This document shows, piece by piece, positions 13,501-24,509 of a stretch of DNA of 64,000 nucleotides. Positions within the stretch are counted from its first letter, which is position 1. The number at the start of each line of letters is the position of its first letter. Position numbers and translations under genes: made by a program. The notes under the pieces are model-generated. The model worked only from the letters and a program-made list of their open reading frames with translations. It searched no databases and was not told where the DNA came from. Source of the stretch: Tetradesmus obliquus (taxonomy: Eukaryota > Chlorophyta > Chlorophyceae > Sphaeropleales > Scenedesmaceae); NCBI GenBank assembly GCA_030272155.1, contig CP126200.1, positions 2,170,001-2,234,000 on the forward strand, given 5' to 3'.

Positions 13501-15282
13501 GGCAGGTGCGCCTGCAGCAGCAGCGGCAGCAGCAGCAGCAGCGGCGGCATGAGAAGCAACTTGATACATGATCTGCTTGAGGATCACGCCGCCTGGCGAC
13601 TGCCGCTGGTCTGGCAACCACAAATACTCGTTGCTGCATCTCATACGGCAGCGCTGCGCTGCGCTGCGTCACAGATGCGGTGTACACTGCTGCACTTGTT
13701 GTGACAGCTCGGTGCAGACACGCATCAGCAGCAACGAGTTCTCATCACTCTGCTCCTGAGAGTCAGTGCTGAGGTCACTGAGCACCTGAGACAGCGCCAG
13801 CTGCATAAGTCGCTTCACTCAGCTGGCATGCTCTGTTGTATCTCTGCTCCGGATCAAGGTGCATTGCGTTCCTGCAAGATCACATCCTGCAAGGTGCCAG
13901 CCCACCTTGAGAAGCTGCGCGTACAGCAGGTGGTTCAAGTGCCGCACCAGCCGCTGCTGCTGCGCCTCCGGAAGCGACCGCGGCCCCCGCATGTCCTGGA
14001 TGCTGGCAGGCAGGCTGCTGTATGTGCCTGCAAGCGATTGACGGCAGTGATGTAGTGTGTATGCAGTTGCTACAGCCTGAGCAGCTGAGTCATGCTGCTG
14101 CGCTGCTGATGCAGTAGTGCGGCTGTACTGCTGCTGTTATGATGCTGCAGCTGGGCTGCCTAATGAAGCCATCGCCTGCCGCATGATGCCTGCTGTGCGA
14201 ACTCCATCACAGCCATGTTGGCGCTGCAGTTGCTGCAGTGTATTGGTGGATACCTTTCCGGCAAGGCTTCGCACTGCACTGTGCAACAAGCTGAGTTGCA
14301 TTGACTGGCCATCCTGCAAACTGGAGTTGATGTGGGGTGAAGCATGATCAGCTGCAGTGGGGTGCAACGTAGCAATGGATCTCATACTCAGCCGTACATG
14401 CATGCAATGTGCATGTTGTCATGCTGCTTCGCGTGTACCGTAATACTTTTTTGCCGCTTTTAAGTGCCTGGCCCTGGTCAAACATCAGCTGCTGCTACTA
14501 CTGCTACTGCTGCTGCTGCTGCCTGCTTGCTGACCTGTTGACAGCACATCCAGGGCACTGGGGATGTTGAATAGCGGCACCCTGCCAGACCGCAGCTCCC
14601 CGTTTGCTTTGAATAGCTCATCTGCTGCTGTCTGCAAGTGCCGTGCGTGCTGCGCTGCAATGTCCAAGACACCGTTGGGGGCTACCAACTGAGCTAGAGG
14701 CCCCAGCTTGCGAGGATCATGCAGGATTGCTGCTGAGCGCAGCAGCTGCTGGCGTGTGCCATGCACAAACTGCAGGAGCTCTTGAGGCCTGCATGGCATT
14801 CAAGCACAGGCACAGCAAACAGCAGCAGTGCATAGATCAGCGGCTGCAGCTGCTTGCTGTAGCACTGCTGCTGGCTTGCAGGATGGCCATGCAAGCCTTG
14901 CAACAGCAGTTTCAAAGAGTATCAGCATTGAAACCGGCCGCAAGTAACCCGAAGTCGCTTGAGAATAAGCACAACCTCGGGCAGCAACTACCTCCAGCCT
15001 TAGTTCTGATTGTAAGCCAGATGCGAGTCCTTGATTGGCAAGCCAGGCTTTCCGAACGCATGATAAACGTCTTGTATGAAGACGTGCAGCTTGCCAACAC
15101 AGTGCGGCAGCCCCAGAGATCACATCAGTCCCTCACCTGCTTTCAACGCTGGCAGTCGTGGTACGGCCGACCAGCTCCGCAAACTCCTGCTGCAACCGGC
15201 TGGCAACTCCTTCCAACACGTCTCCCAAACTGTAGCATGGCAGCGGGCCCCCGAGCACCGAGTTTCCTTGCTGCTCTTGCAT
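8385..15282 (-). CDS. MED14: Mediator complex subunit 14 (MED14/RGR1)
   Basis: MED14 is the scaffold subunit that joins the head, middle and tail of Mediator, the nuclear RNA polymerase II coactivator. Exons (sense order): 15282-15137, 14788-14535, 14027-13906, 13511-11916 and 11618-8385. They total 5,352 nt, giving 1,783 residues with every phase matching. The N-terminal region has the family pattern: LGDVLEGVASRLQQEF, then LLQFVHGTRQQLLR, then PLFNIPSALDVLSTG, which joins across an intron to TYSSLP. The middle carries GLYEVQLSL, VRWQWTLTH and LDSHTVDIEGLLLQAV, matching the plant MED14 middle region. The C-terminal half is unusually rich in Gln, Ala and Ser tracts, as expected of disordered Mediator tails. 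The ATG at 15282 is the first one in frame ahead of the conserved block. Its 5' side faces a gene-poor region; its 3' end converges on the CEP290-like gene. Confidence 0.92.
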
Positions 15283-18200
15283 CGCTCTTGCCCACTCCCA
15301 GCACTGTGAGCCAGAGCCGTAGCTCAATAACCAAATTTCACTTTACATCTTACGTTTCAAGTTCGTGTAGATCATACAGTCGTGCTACAGCACAGCCTGC
15401 TTCAACAGAAGGTCATGATCCTGAGCAGCTTGCCAGCGAACTGATGAATGATACACGCTAACCAATCTAAACCTAGCAAGCCTTACTACGTGCCCTTTGA
15501 TTGATGCAGTTGCCGTGAGCTGTCATTGTCATTGAGGTTGCACTGCTGCAGCCCTGGTGTGATCATCAGCGCACACACCAATGCATGCCGACTGCACCGC
15601 AACCACATACACGAGACATACATGCTGCAGATCCGCTAGGCGTTGTCCCTGAAGCAGCTAGTCCAAGTCAGTCTGCTGGCACACCATGACAGCATTGGAC
15701 CTGGCAGTAATGTGACGTGTCTGGCAGCTCCAGGCTGTACACTGAGCAGATAAAAGGCAATGTTCGCATATCTCAAAAACTGTGATAGAAACGCGCCTCT
15801 GCTGTCAATGGTGTGAGTGCCTGTACAGGCAGACCAGCACAGCATCCACTGCCTTGCCCGTCAGCTGCAGCCTCACTGGCAGCACTTCCACAGTTTGATG
15901 ACTGAACTGCATGTAATGCTTGTGCACTTCGCTTGCACTGAACCTGGTACCAAATCTGAGGGCTTTGTCAACTCAAGAACAGTGTATTCAGGGCGGAAAC
16001 ATTGCTTACATGTGCCAAACGTTCCACGCCTGGAGTGGAGTGGCCGCCACTCAGTGAGAAGCAGCCTCCAGTGCCTTTTGCGCGGGCAGCGCCACCTGCC
16101 ACCAACGTAACAAACGAGAGTACATCACCAAGCACACACCAAGCACACACAGGCAATTCCTGCTGACTCGGCAGTACTAGCAACAGCAGTGCTGGCAGCA
16201 GGTATGGCCACACTGTCACACTGACAGCTGCAGAGATTTGGTGAGTGCAAGACCAGGATCCACAGATCTGCCTAGGGACATCCGCTACCCGCTGACACAG
16301 CTGCATGAAACCACAAGCTGAAACCAAAAAACTGAAGACGAACGTTGCTCTTGCGTTGTGGCAGGAAGCGGCCAGCAAACTTTGCTGTGTTCCTTGAAAA
16401 ACAGTGGGGCAAACCTGTGCCTGCGCCAAAGTCAGCACAGGGACACTCCAAGTGCCGTACAGTTTCAAGTCGACAGATCCACAGCAGCTGAAGCAGCTGC
16501 CAGCAGGCTGCGGAGCCTGCAGCTGAATGTGAAGGCTTCTGACGGAGCAGCATTGAACTGTTGCGGGTCCGCCCTGTGCTCTCTACGAAACAAGCATACG
16601 TGCTCTGCCACACGCACCACTAACATGCAGTGCACAGAAGTGCAGCCATGTACTGGACGACGTGACATCATGCCTAGACAACGCACCACGCCAGGATTTG
16701 TGCCAGAGGTGCACCACACAGATCAGGACCTGCTGCGTCAGACTACGTACAGTGTCGTTGGTACATCATTGGCTGTGCAGCTGCCAGCAACCAGGCAGGC
16801 TGGCCTGCAGCAAAGAGTCAACAAGTGCATGCCTGTTGCAGCATTTGACCACCACAAACAACCGCGTCGCCAGTCGCAAGACAAACAGGTAACAACACGA
16901 CCAAACCAGCATTAAGTTGAACGCCCTGTCTCTCTCCACACATCAATCAATCATAGCAACAATGGCATGCAGCTGTCGCCATGACGTGAAACATGCGTAT
17001 GTGCGCTGCAATGCCTGATGCATTACATTTGGCATGCACTCTCACCAACGGGGTGTTCACTGCCAGCACCTGTTGCACAGCCGACATCTCATCCAACAAC
17101 CATACAGACAACCAACGACGACAACACGACACCAAAGCACCAAGACGTTAAACCGAAATGGTCTCCTCAACCTGGTACTTGGGGGATGCAGGCTGCTGTG
17201 TGTGCTCGTTCAAGGAGCCACAGCTGAGTTTGAACCACAGGACTGGCAAGAGAGCAAGCATGAGCACAGCCGTGGCTGCATGTGTGCATTGACAGGCGGT
17301 TGCAGTAGTGCTGCTATGTGCCCTTGCCTCTTCTGATCTAGCAGGCCCAGGAAGTTCTCTCAACCTCAAGAGATCTGAGCAGTGCACACACACCACCATC
17401 CCAACACCCTTAACACAACACACTGCGCGCCAAGCACATCACATGTCACACACGCGCCTATCCAGCCTTGGGAGGTAGCAGCAGATGCAGTGCGAAAGCC
17501 ACGCATCTGCCAGCAGCATTGCACCTCCCGAGGGGCCGACAACTCCACGCCATAGCCAGCAGCCAACAACGCAGCTCCTGCTAACATGCACCACGCATCC
17601 CACCAGGTCACGTGACGTCTCACACAGCCATGAGCAACGCACAAACACTCAACAAAACGCATTGCACAGGGAGCTGACTGCTGTGTAGCTCCTCTCACAG
17701 GGCCTGTGCAGCCTCTGGGCCGCCTGGCGAATCCGCAGTACAGTGCTGCCAGCTCAGCAGCTGCCAGCTCAGCAGCTGCCAGCTCAGCAGCTGCCAGCTC
17801 AGCAGCTGCCAGCTCAGCAGCTGCCAGCTCAGCAGCTGCCAGCTCAGCAGCTGCCAGCTCAACAGCTCAGCAGCTGCCAGCTCAACAGCTGCCAGCTCAG
17901 CAGCTGCCGCACAATTTCAGCACACAGCTCTCACCCAGCTCTTTTGAAACAGACGTTGTAAAGCGCAGCAACGCATTGCTGGCGTAGCGCACCCTACCCT
18001 GCAGCATACACTGCCCAGTGCTGCCACGCATGAACCCTGTCCGACAGCTGTCAGACCCCATAGCATAATGCACAAGCACGCGCGGCACCTCCCGAGCCAA
18101 CCTGTGCAGCTGCTACCTGGCAAGTCCTAAGCAGTATGCGACACTTCCAGAACAGTTCCTGCGATCATTCACATCTCTCCTGTAAGTACACCTGTATACA

Positions 18201-19501
18201 ACACCTAGCAACACGCACGCAAGCAGCACGCCCCTGCACCCACCGTGTTGCATGCTCAAACCCTAGCAAACAGGCCATGGCACAACAGCAATGTTTCAGC
18301 AACCGACACCACTTTTCCCTGTGAGGAAGCACTGCCAAAGAAGTAACACTGCAGTCAACTCATTCCACACCGCAGCTCTCTCACGCCGCCAGCAAAAGAC
18401 ATCATCACATCCTACACACAGCGCGCGCTGATCGACCAACACAGCCTCTGAGCAGCCTCGGCTGGTACCCTTACACATACATATGGTACTGTGCAACATG
18501 TCCATTGGTATGGCTCTCGACACCTACAACCTATCCATAGACGCAAAGTCGTCCAAACAAAGTAATACCGTTCACATCACAAACATTCATGCGGCTCTTG
18601 AAGCACTCGCTGCGCTGTAGATGAAGTGAATACACGTGTGTATGCGTTGTAATGCAGCGCTTGGTTGTGCCAACCAAACCAGCAGCCGCACCTGACAAGG
18701 CGCCAAACCAGACAGACGGACTCTACGTAACCACGGTACACATACAACAACGCCATAACAAACAAGGCCGCTCATCTCAAACCACAACAAGCAAGCAGAA
18801 GCTGCTCATACCAAGAAATCATGTGAGAAAGAGGACCTCACAACAACACACCAGCACCTGACACCACAACGACCACGTCACTCGAAGCAAAATTAGCATG
18901 TGGTGCAGCTGGTGCTGAAGGCCCAGCCATGCTACATGCAGTCCGCCAACCAGCCTCAACAGTCCACCCGCCTGGCATACATGCATGCGCCCAGAAAGAA
19001 ACGTCGGTTGTGCTAGGTCCATTCCAGCATGCGTTGCTGATGAACAGCTTTGTATCAGGAAGACAGTGTTCCTGTCTTAAGCTCGCTGGCCTGGAATTGC
19101 AGGAACAAGCTACAGCGCAATTCAAGCTACCCTTGTCCAGCACCACAAACAGCAAAGCCATAACGATTGCAAGCGCACCGCAACACGCCAAGTGACCACC
19201 GGCATGCAACAGAAACAGCACAGCCGGTGAGTGTGGCGTGACAAGCCTTCCCTGCAGCGAATTGCACGCACTCAACAGCCTGGTGCTGGCACGCAAACGG
19301 ATCGGATGAACAGTGCTACGCAAGCAGTCGCGCCCAAGCCAACGACAAGCAGGACGGCCCAGCCACCTCACAGCAGCAGCAAAACGCAAAGCAGGCACAA
19401 AGCAGCGGTCCCTGAGCAGCTGCAGACACAACCCCAGCAAGATCTTCACCTGCAACCATATGCTGTGTTTGTGTATCTTTCTTCAGGTGTACACCGCGCA
19501 C
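15283..19501. other. 4.2-kb gene-poor region between MED14 promoter side and PP2C 3' end
   Basis: No reading frame here resembles a known protein or shows a coherent exon chain. The + strand is C/A-rich, so it is G/T-rich in the sense of the upstream - strand PP2C gene. This would fit a long PP2C 3' UTR followed by the MED14 promoter near 15.3-15.5 kb. It holds a 15-bp minisatellite at 17746-17909. Confidence 0.55.
17746..17909. repeat. 15-bp minisatellite, about 11 copies
   Basis: The unit is CTGCCAGCTCAGCAG. It contains the palindrome CAGCTG at unit junctions. Copies are nearly identical, with one partial unit inserted near 17863. It is intergenic, in C/A-rich DNA. Confidence 0.92.
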
Positions 19502-19794
19502 CTACTCAAACACGATCACAATGGCGGAGGTGTTGTCTGCATCCCCGTCAGGGCTGCATTCCGCCAGCATCACTGTGTCCCGCACCAGCTGCCGCGCAGC
19601 TTCCTCCGCAGTGCCGCCGCCCGAGATGACGTCCATCACGCGGTTGGCTGCCTCGCGCGCATCCATCACATCCCACACGCCGTCGCTGGCGATGATCTGC
19701 AGCCAGCAGCAGCAGCAGCAGCAACAAAGGGCAGCAGCATTAACACAGTGGGCATCCTCACATCCCACACGCCGTCGCTGGCAATGATCTGCAG

Positions 19795-19847
<53 letters not shown>

Positions 19848-22800
19848 GATGGCAGCAGCAGCAATCGCACAGTGGACAGACAGCATGCGGTGAAACCAGG
19901 CAGAGGGAGGCAGCTTGGGCACACGCAAAAGCCATGTGCCGGCACAGCACAATAGCATCACCAAAACGTGCACAAACGTGCACAAACGTGCACAAAAAAT
20001 CATGCGGCTTGCCAGCCATCTGCAGTGCCTTATGCCCAGCGCAGTGTCGTGCTACCGGCAGGTGGCAGCTCACAAGGCAGGTGTCCTCCGGCTGCAGCAC
20101 AACAGACTAGCGTTTGCAAAACACGAGCGCAGTGCAGTCGTACCGCAGCATGCGGGCAGCTACCTTTAGCAGATTGTGGCAGCTACAGCTGGGTGCCAGA
20201 GCAAAACTGTGTACTACCACACGAAATACACATGCCAGCCTGTGTGCAGGTGTAGCCCACAGCTACTTCATGCCCACACGCTTGCCGACACCACATCACG
20301 GCACCGCAGCTCACCAGGCAGGTGTCCTCGGGCTGCAGCATCACGCTGCGCACGGTGGGCTCGCACAGCACGCCGTAGGCCTCCAGGTGCTTGTGGCCCA
20401 GCGCCCGCGTCACGCTGAGCTCAAGGCCGGCCCAGATGCCCGCAAACACGCTCAGGTAGCCGCGGTCCTCGGAGATGCTGTGCGTGACAGAGAAAGCATT
20501 GCAGAAACAGGAGTGCGTGAGCAGCAGCCTATCCATGACGCTGCGCAGCAGCAGGCTAATTATTGAAACTGTGTGTGTTGGTGCGTGTACAGGAGATTGC
20601 ACGTTTGTTGCGACAAGCTCAGGTAGTCAGGGCGATGTTGTGAAGCTCTTTCAAAGCCTTGAACTGCAAACAAAAATTCCATTTTGAGTGAAGCTTGTTG
20701 TAGCGCCTCACCGAGCCATTCTGCCGTGGTCTCGCGTGATGCGCTGCGCCTCCTCGTCATTGCGGCCGTTGTGGTCTGTGGTGAGGAAGAGCGCCTCCAC
20801 GTCACCATCGACCAAACTGCTTGCAGGAAAGGCAGCAGGCGGGCAGGCAGTGCGGCACACGTCATACAGGCTGCTTGCAGGAAATGACAGCAATGGGAGG
20901 TTGTGGCAAGGAAGCGCGCCTCCACGTCACCATCGACCAAACTGCTTGCAGGAACAGCAGCAGGCGGGCAGGCAGTGCAGCACACGTCATACAGGCTGCT
21001 TGCAGGAAACGACAACATTGGGAGGTTGTGGTGAGGAAGCGCGCCTCCACGTCACCATCGACCAGGCTGCTTGCAGGAAACGCAGCAGGCGGGCAGGCAG
21101 TGCGGCACATGTCATACAGGCTGCTTGCAGGAAAAGACGGCACTGGGAGGTTGTGGTGAGGAAGCGCGCCTCCGTGTCACCATCAACCAAACTGCTTGCA
21201 GGAAAGGCAGCAGGCGGGCAGGCAGTGCAGCACACGCCATACAGGCTGCTTGCAAATAACGACAGCAGTGAGGCTTGTTGATGAGGAAGCGCCCCTCCAC
21301 GTCACCATCAACCAAACTGCTTGCAGGAAAGGCAGCAGGCGGGCAGGCAGTGCGGCACACGTCATACAGGCTGCTTGCATGAAGAGCAGCAGAAGGGCAG
21401 GGCGTGCAGCAGATGTTATACAGGCTGTTTGCAGGAAAAGACGGCAGTGAGGGTCTGTGGTGAGGAAGCGCCCCTCCACGTCACCATCAACCAAACTGCT
21501 TGCAGGAACAGCAGCAGGTGCGCAGGACGTGCGGCCACGTGATATAGGCTGCTTGCAGGAAGCGACAGCAATGGGAGGTGGTGGTGAGGAAGCGCGCCTC
21601 CATGTCACCATCAACCAGACTGCTTGCAGGAAAGGCAGCAGGCGGGCAGGCAGTGCGGCACACGTCATACAGGCTGTTTGCAGGAAAAGACGGCAGTGAG
21701 GGTCTGTGGTGAGGAAGCGCCCCTCCACGTCACTATAAACCAAACTGCTTGCAGGAACAGCAGCAGGCGGGCAGGCCGTGCAGCACACGTTGTTGAAAGC
21801 CAAGGGTCGGTTTGGCCTTGTGTACTTCAAAACAAGCCATAACTCTTGACACATGTCATACAGGCTGCATGCAGGAAGATATAGCAGTGATGTTCTGTGA
21901 TGGGGAAGTGCGCCTCCACGTCACCATCACACAGGCTGCTCGCAGGAAAAGGCAGCACGCAGTGCAAAGCATGAGGACAACCTCACTTAGAAGGCATGGT
22001 AGGTGCAAACACACTGGATGGCTTGAGAAGAAGGCAAGGTACATGGACAGGAACTAGGGGAGCACCCATTCAACATTAACAACACCGGGAAACATCGTGC
22101 GAGCATGCAGGCGTCAGTGCCATACTTGAAACAAAGCACCAAGTCACAGGAGGACGGTCACCAAGGCTTCCCTTGCGCACGCAACAATGCGAGTTGCCAA
22201 TAACAACCTTGCAGCCCTGCCGAAAAGCATGCGTACCTGACAAGTGCTGCAGCGCTGTCCCCCACATTGGCAATGCACAGCCTGTCGCCCTGCACCACCG
22301 CCATGGTGCAGGTGGTGCCGCACTCCAGCAGCCGGTCGCCACACACCTGCAGGCGCAACAGCGATAGCGGCAGCAACATCTTAGCACAGGCCGTGGCTGG
22401 CCAGGAACCTTCGCTGTGCAGGCGCTGCCATCCCCAGCAGAGGTGGAACAAGTTGATGGTCAATGTGCTGCCGCATGCATACACGTAATCATCTTAGGCA
22501 AACCTTAGACATAACTAATATGCTTGTTGATAGACAAACCACTTTTGAATGCATGTAAGCGGTCAAGCGGCGCAGTTTGCTACTGATTTGCATGACTGCA
22601 CATGCAATGCCGCCCAGCCCTGCTGCGCTGCAGCTCACCCTGTTGTAGGAGCTATCTGGTCGGTACACCGGTAGGCCATTGGGGCGGTACAGCGTGTAGC
22701 GGGCCTTGTTCCTGCAAGCCGCGGCACAGCAAGCACGGGGATACATTTCACGGCAGGAAGTCAAGATCACGCAAAAGGCACTGGCAGCAACGCGAGGAGC

Positions 22801-23954
22801 AATAAACCCAGGAGCACTGACGGAGCATGAATCAAGCTCGTGCAAGGATGTCAGCAGCAACACGGGAAACCACTCAGGGGCATCAACCTAGCTGGTGCAA
22901 GGATACTGGCAGCTCGCATGCTTGCGGCCCTGCTGCTAGCATGCACAGCTTGCTGTTGATGAGCATTGCCTGACTGAACAAGGCAAAGCATGAAGTATGA
23001 AAAAGCACCAAATATATCTGTGCTTGTACTCACGTGCCGTCAATGGGGTAGCTGATACAGCTGGGCGGGTCATCATACACAGCAAGCGACGCCTGGTGGG
23101 CCTTCTCAAACGCAGACTACAGCAGCAGCACAACAAGCATGTGTTGCCATCAAGCAGCAGAGCAAGCTGCATGCAGTGCTGTCAGGTGCAGATGGCGCTT
23201 GCGGAAGACGCAATTCCATAACGTTGTGCCAGCCAACTGGCGCATGGCGGTGTTCATACTTGAGAGCAAGCTGGAAAGGCCCCTGCTGCTGCTTCCCTGT
23301 GCTTGTGAGCAATAAACAGCTGCACCGGCAACTCGCTTCAAGCTGCTGTGCATTGTGCTGATGTTGCAGCAGCTACTGCCGCTGCGCTGCACCACAACTT
23401 ACAGCGAGAGCGCCCTTGAGCTTGTCATGCGGCTGCATCAGCAGGTTGCAGCCGTTTTTCTTAGCTCTTGTGCACGTGTCGTCCACGAGCGCGTGTCCCG
23501 CCTTTTCAGCGATCAACTCTCCTAGCATGCCATGTCCTGCAAGCAAGCAGGAACATGAGGTGGTTATGTATATGTTGCAGACTGTATGTCCTGCAACTGC
23601 TGACAATTCCATTTGCTCTGGGTGTAGGGGGTGCGCCAACACTCACTGGGCCAGGCCAAGCATTGCACAGCTGCATCGGAAAGCTCACCGTCCAGCACAG
23701 CAGCCACATAACACTGCTGCACGCCCTCCTTGTCACACAGCTCATCCTTGCTGAAGGCCTTTTGAACCAGCTGTGAAAGCAGAACACAACAGAGCAGCAG
23801 CACCCAGGTGTTAGCGCTGCCTGCTCAAGACATGTTGCCCAGTGCAACCTGTGCGCCTTGCATGGCCTGATGCACGCACCACATAGTCCTGATTGAGGTC
23901 TCCGTAACGGTTTCCAGCGTCGGTGAAGCTGCCAATGTCTGCCAAGCCAACCAT
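19502..23954 (-). CDS. PP2C-type (PPM family) Ser/Thr protein phosphatase
   Basis: A metal-dependent phosphatase that removes phosphate from Ser/Thr residues; its substrate cannot be told. Nine exons in sense order: 23954-23880, 23770-23689, 23536-23403, 23116-23034, 22711-22639, 22346-22237, 20816-20712, 20477-20315 and 19696-19502. They total 1,020 nt, giving 339 residues in consistent phase. Motifs: GDLNQDYV, DGHG (residues 52-55, split by an intron), CGTT, ANVGDS (around 175-180), LTTDHNGRNDEEAQRI, LSVTRALGH, ASDGVWD (Asp280) and DADNTS (Asp329). The Asp/Gly metal ligands of PP2C (DGH-, -SDG-, -DN-) are all present. Most members have GD where GH follows LSVTRAL. No signal peptide or membrane segment is seen. 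Introns beside exons 7, 8 and 9 carry duplicated exon edges, including a nine-copy array. It shares a divergent promoter with the START gene. Confidence 0.95.
19678..19800 (-). repeat. Duplicated acceptor plus start of the last PP2C exon
   Basis: On the - strand the block CTGCAG|ATCAT-GCCAGCGACGGC occurs at the true exon start (19696) and again 92 bp upstream (19788). Both copies are preceded by a (CTG)n tract. The upstream copy reads DGVWDV and then diverges after GATGTG. Confidence 0.9.
20074..20105 (-). repeat. Extra copy of the PP2C exon 8 end plus donor site
   Basis: The - strand block encoding LQPEDTCLV and the following GTGAGC donor at exon 8 (boundary 20315) recurs with boundary at 20074, 241 bp further downstream, inside intron 8. 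Confidence 0.85.
20708..21950 (-). repeat. Nine-copy tandem array built from the acceptor and start of PP2C exon 7
   Basis: Copies of the sense-strand block with acceptor CCTGCAAGCAG and the codons for LVDGDVEARFLTT are marked on the + strand by the segment starting at 20792 (the real exon), 20917, 21042, 21167, 21292, 21471, 21595, 21720 and 21911. The usual spacing is 124-125 bp, with two longer units of 179 and 191 bp. Only the copy nearest exon 8 continues through DHNGRNDEEAQRI to a donor. The others break after about 13 codons. Confidence 0.93.
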
Positions 23955-24509
23955 AATGTGGCGTTGCTGCTTATTATTGTCCACTGGTCCTTCTCCACAA
24001 CAACAGCACAGCCAACTCCAAGCACTTCTTGATCAAAAGAACTTCCGATGCTCCGGTAAAAGCTTAACTAGCCTGTAAGACAAGGCGCCAAATGACCACT
24101 CGCTTCAGCACAGGCTTCCGAGAGCATGCTGAGAGGGCTCCTCTGCCAGTGACGTCTCAAACGAAGTATGATCCAGCTCAAACATAAGGCGTATAAACGC
24201 TGTGACAGCTGCGATGTGCAGCTTGATGCTGGTAGTAAGGGTTGAGAGCGCTGTGTGATCTGCCTTGTTGCATCAACCCAAACAAGTCTTTAGTATCGGC
24301 AACAGGTTTCGAGGGCGTTTATCTTGTAAGGGTTGGTGGACTGGGGTTGAACAGTGCGGGGCTCGGCCAGGTCAGCTTGGCAGATCCAGCGCAACAATGT
24401 CCAGGGTGCGCTGGATAATGTAGTCTCACTATTTACAAAGTCAGAGGATAGCTCAGCTTGTTCATGCAGATGAAAAGGAGAATGCTAGCACTCTAGGTAG
24501 AGTAGTGCA
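23955..24509. promoter_or_regulatory. Divergent promoter region between PP2C (-) and START-domain gene (+)
   Basis: 555 bp separate the two predicted start codons, which face away from each other. No clear TATA box or known operator was recognised. Shared control is inferred from geometry only. Confidence 0.45.

Noticed and set aside
13540-13900. Extra MED14 exon reading LMQLALSQVLSDLSTDSQEQ on the - strand
   Set aside because: It looks protein-like, but exon 13906-14027 joins exon 13511 directly in phase and the joined protein follows the MED14 order. I treat it as intron; cDNA could overturn this.
20688-21854. Overlapping open frames made of MQERQQAGRQC- or VDGDVEARFLTT-like repeats
   Set aside because: They are translations of the intronic 125-bp array. 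Frames differ between units and no unit but the exon-8-proximal one has a complete exon.
20792-21950. CRISPR-like periodic array
   Set aside because: The unit is 125 bp and repeated throughout, with no unique spacers, and it lies in an intron of a eukaryotic gene.
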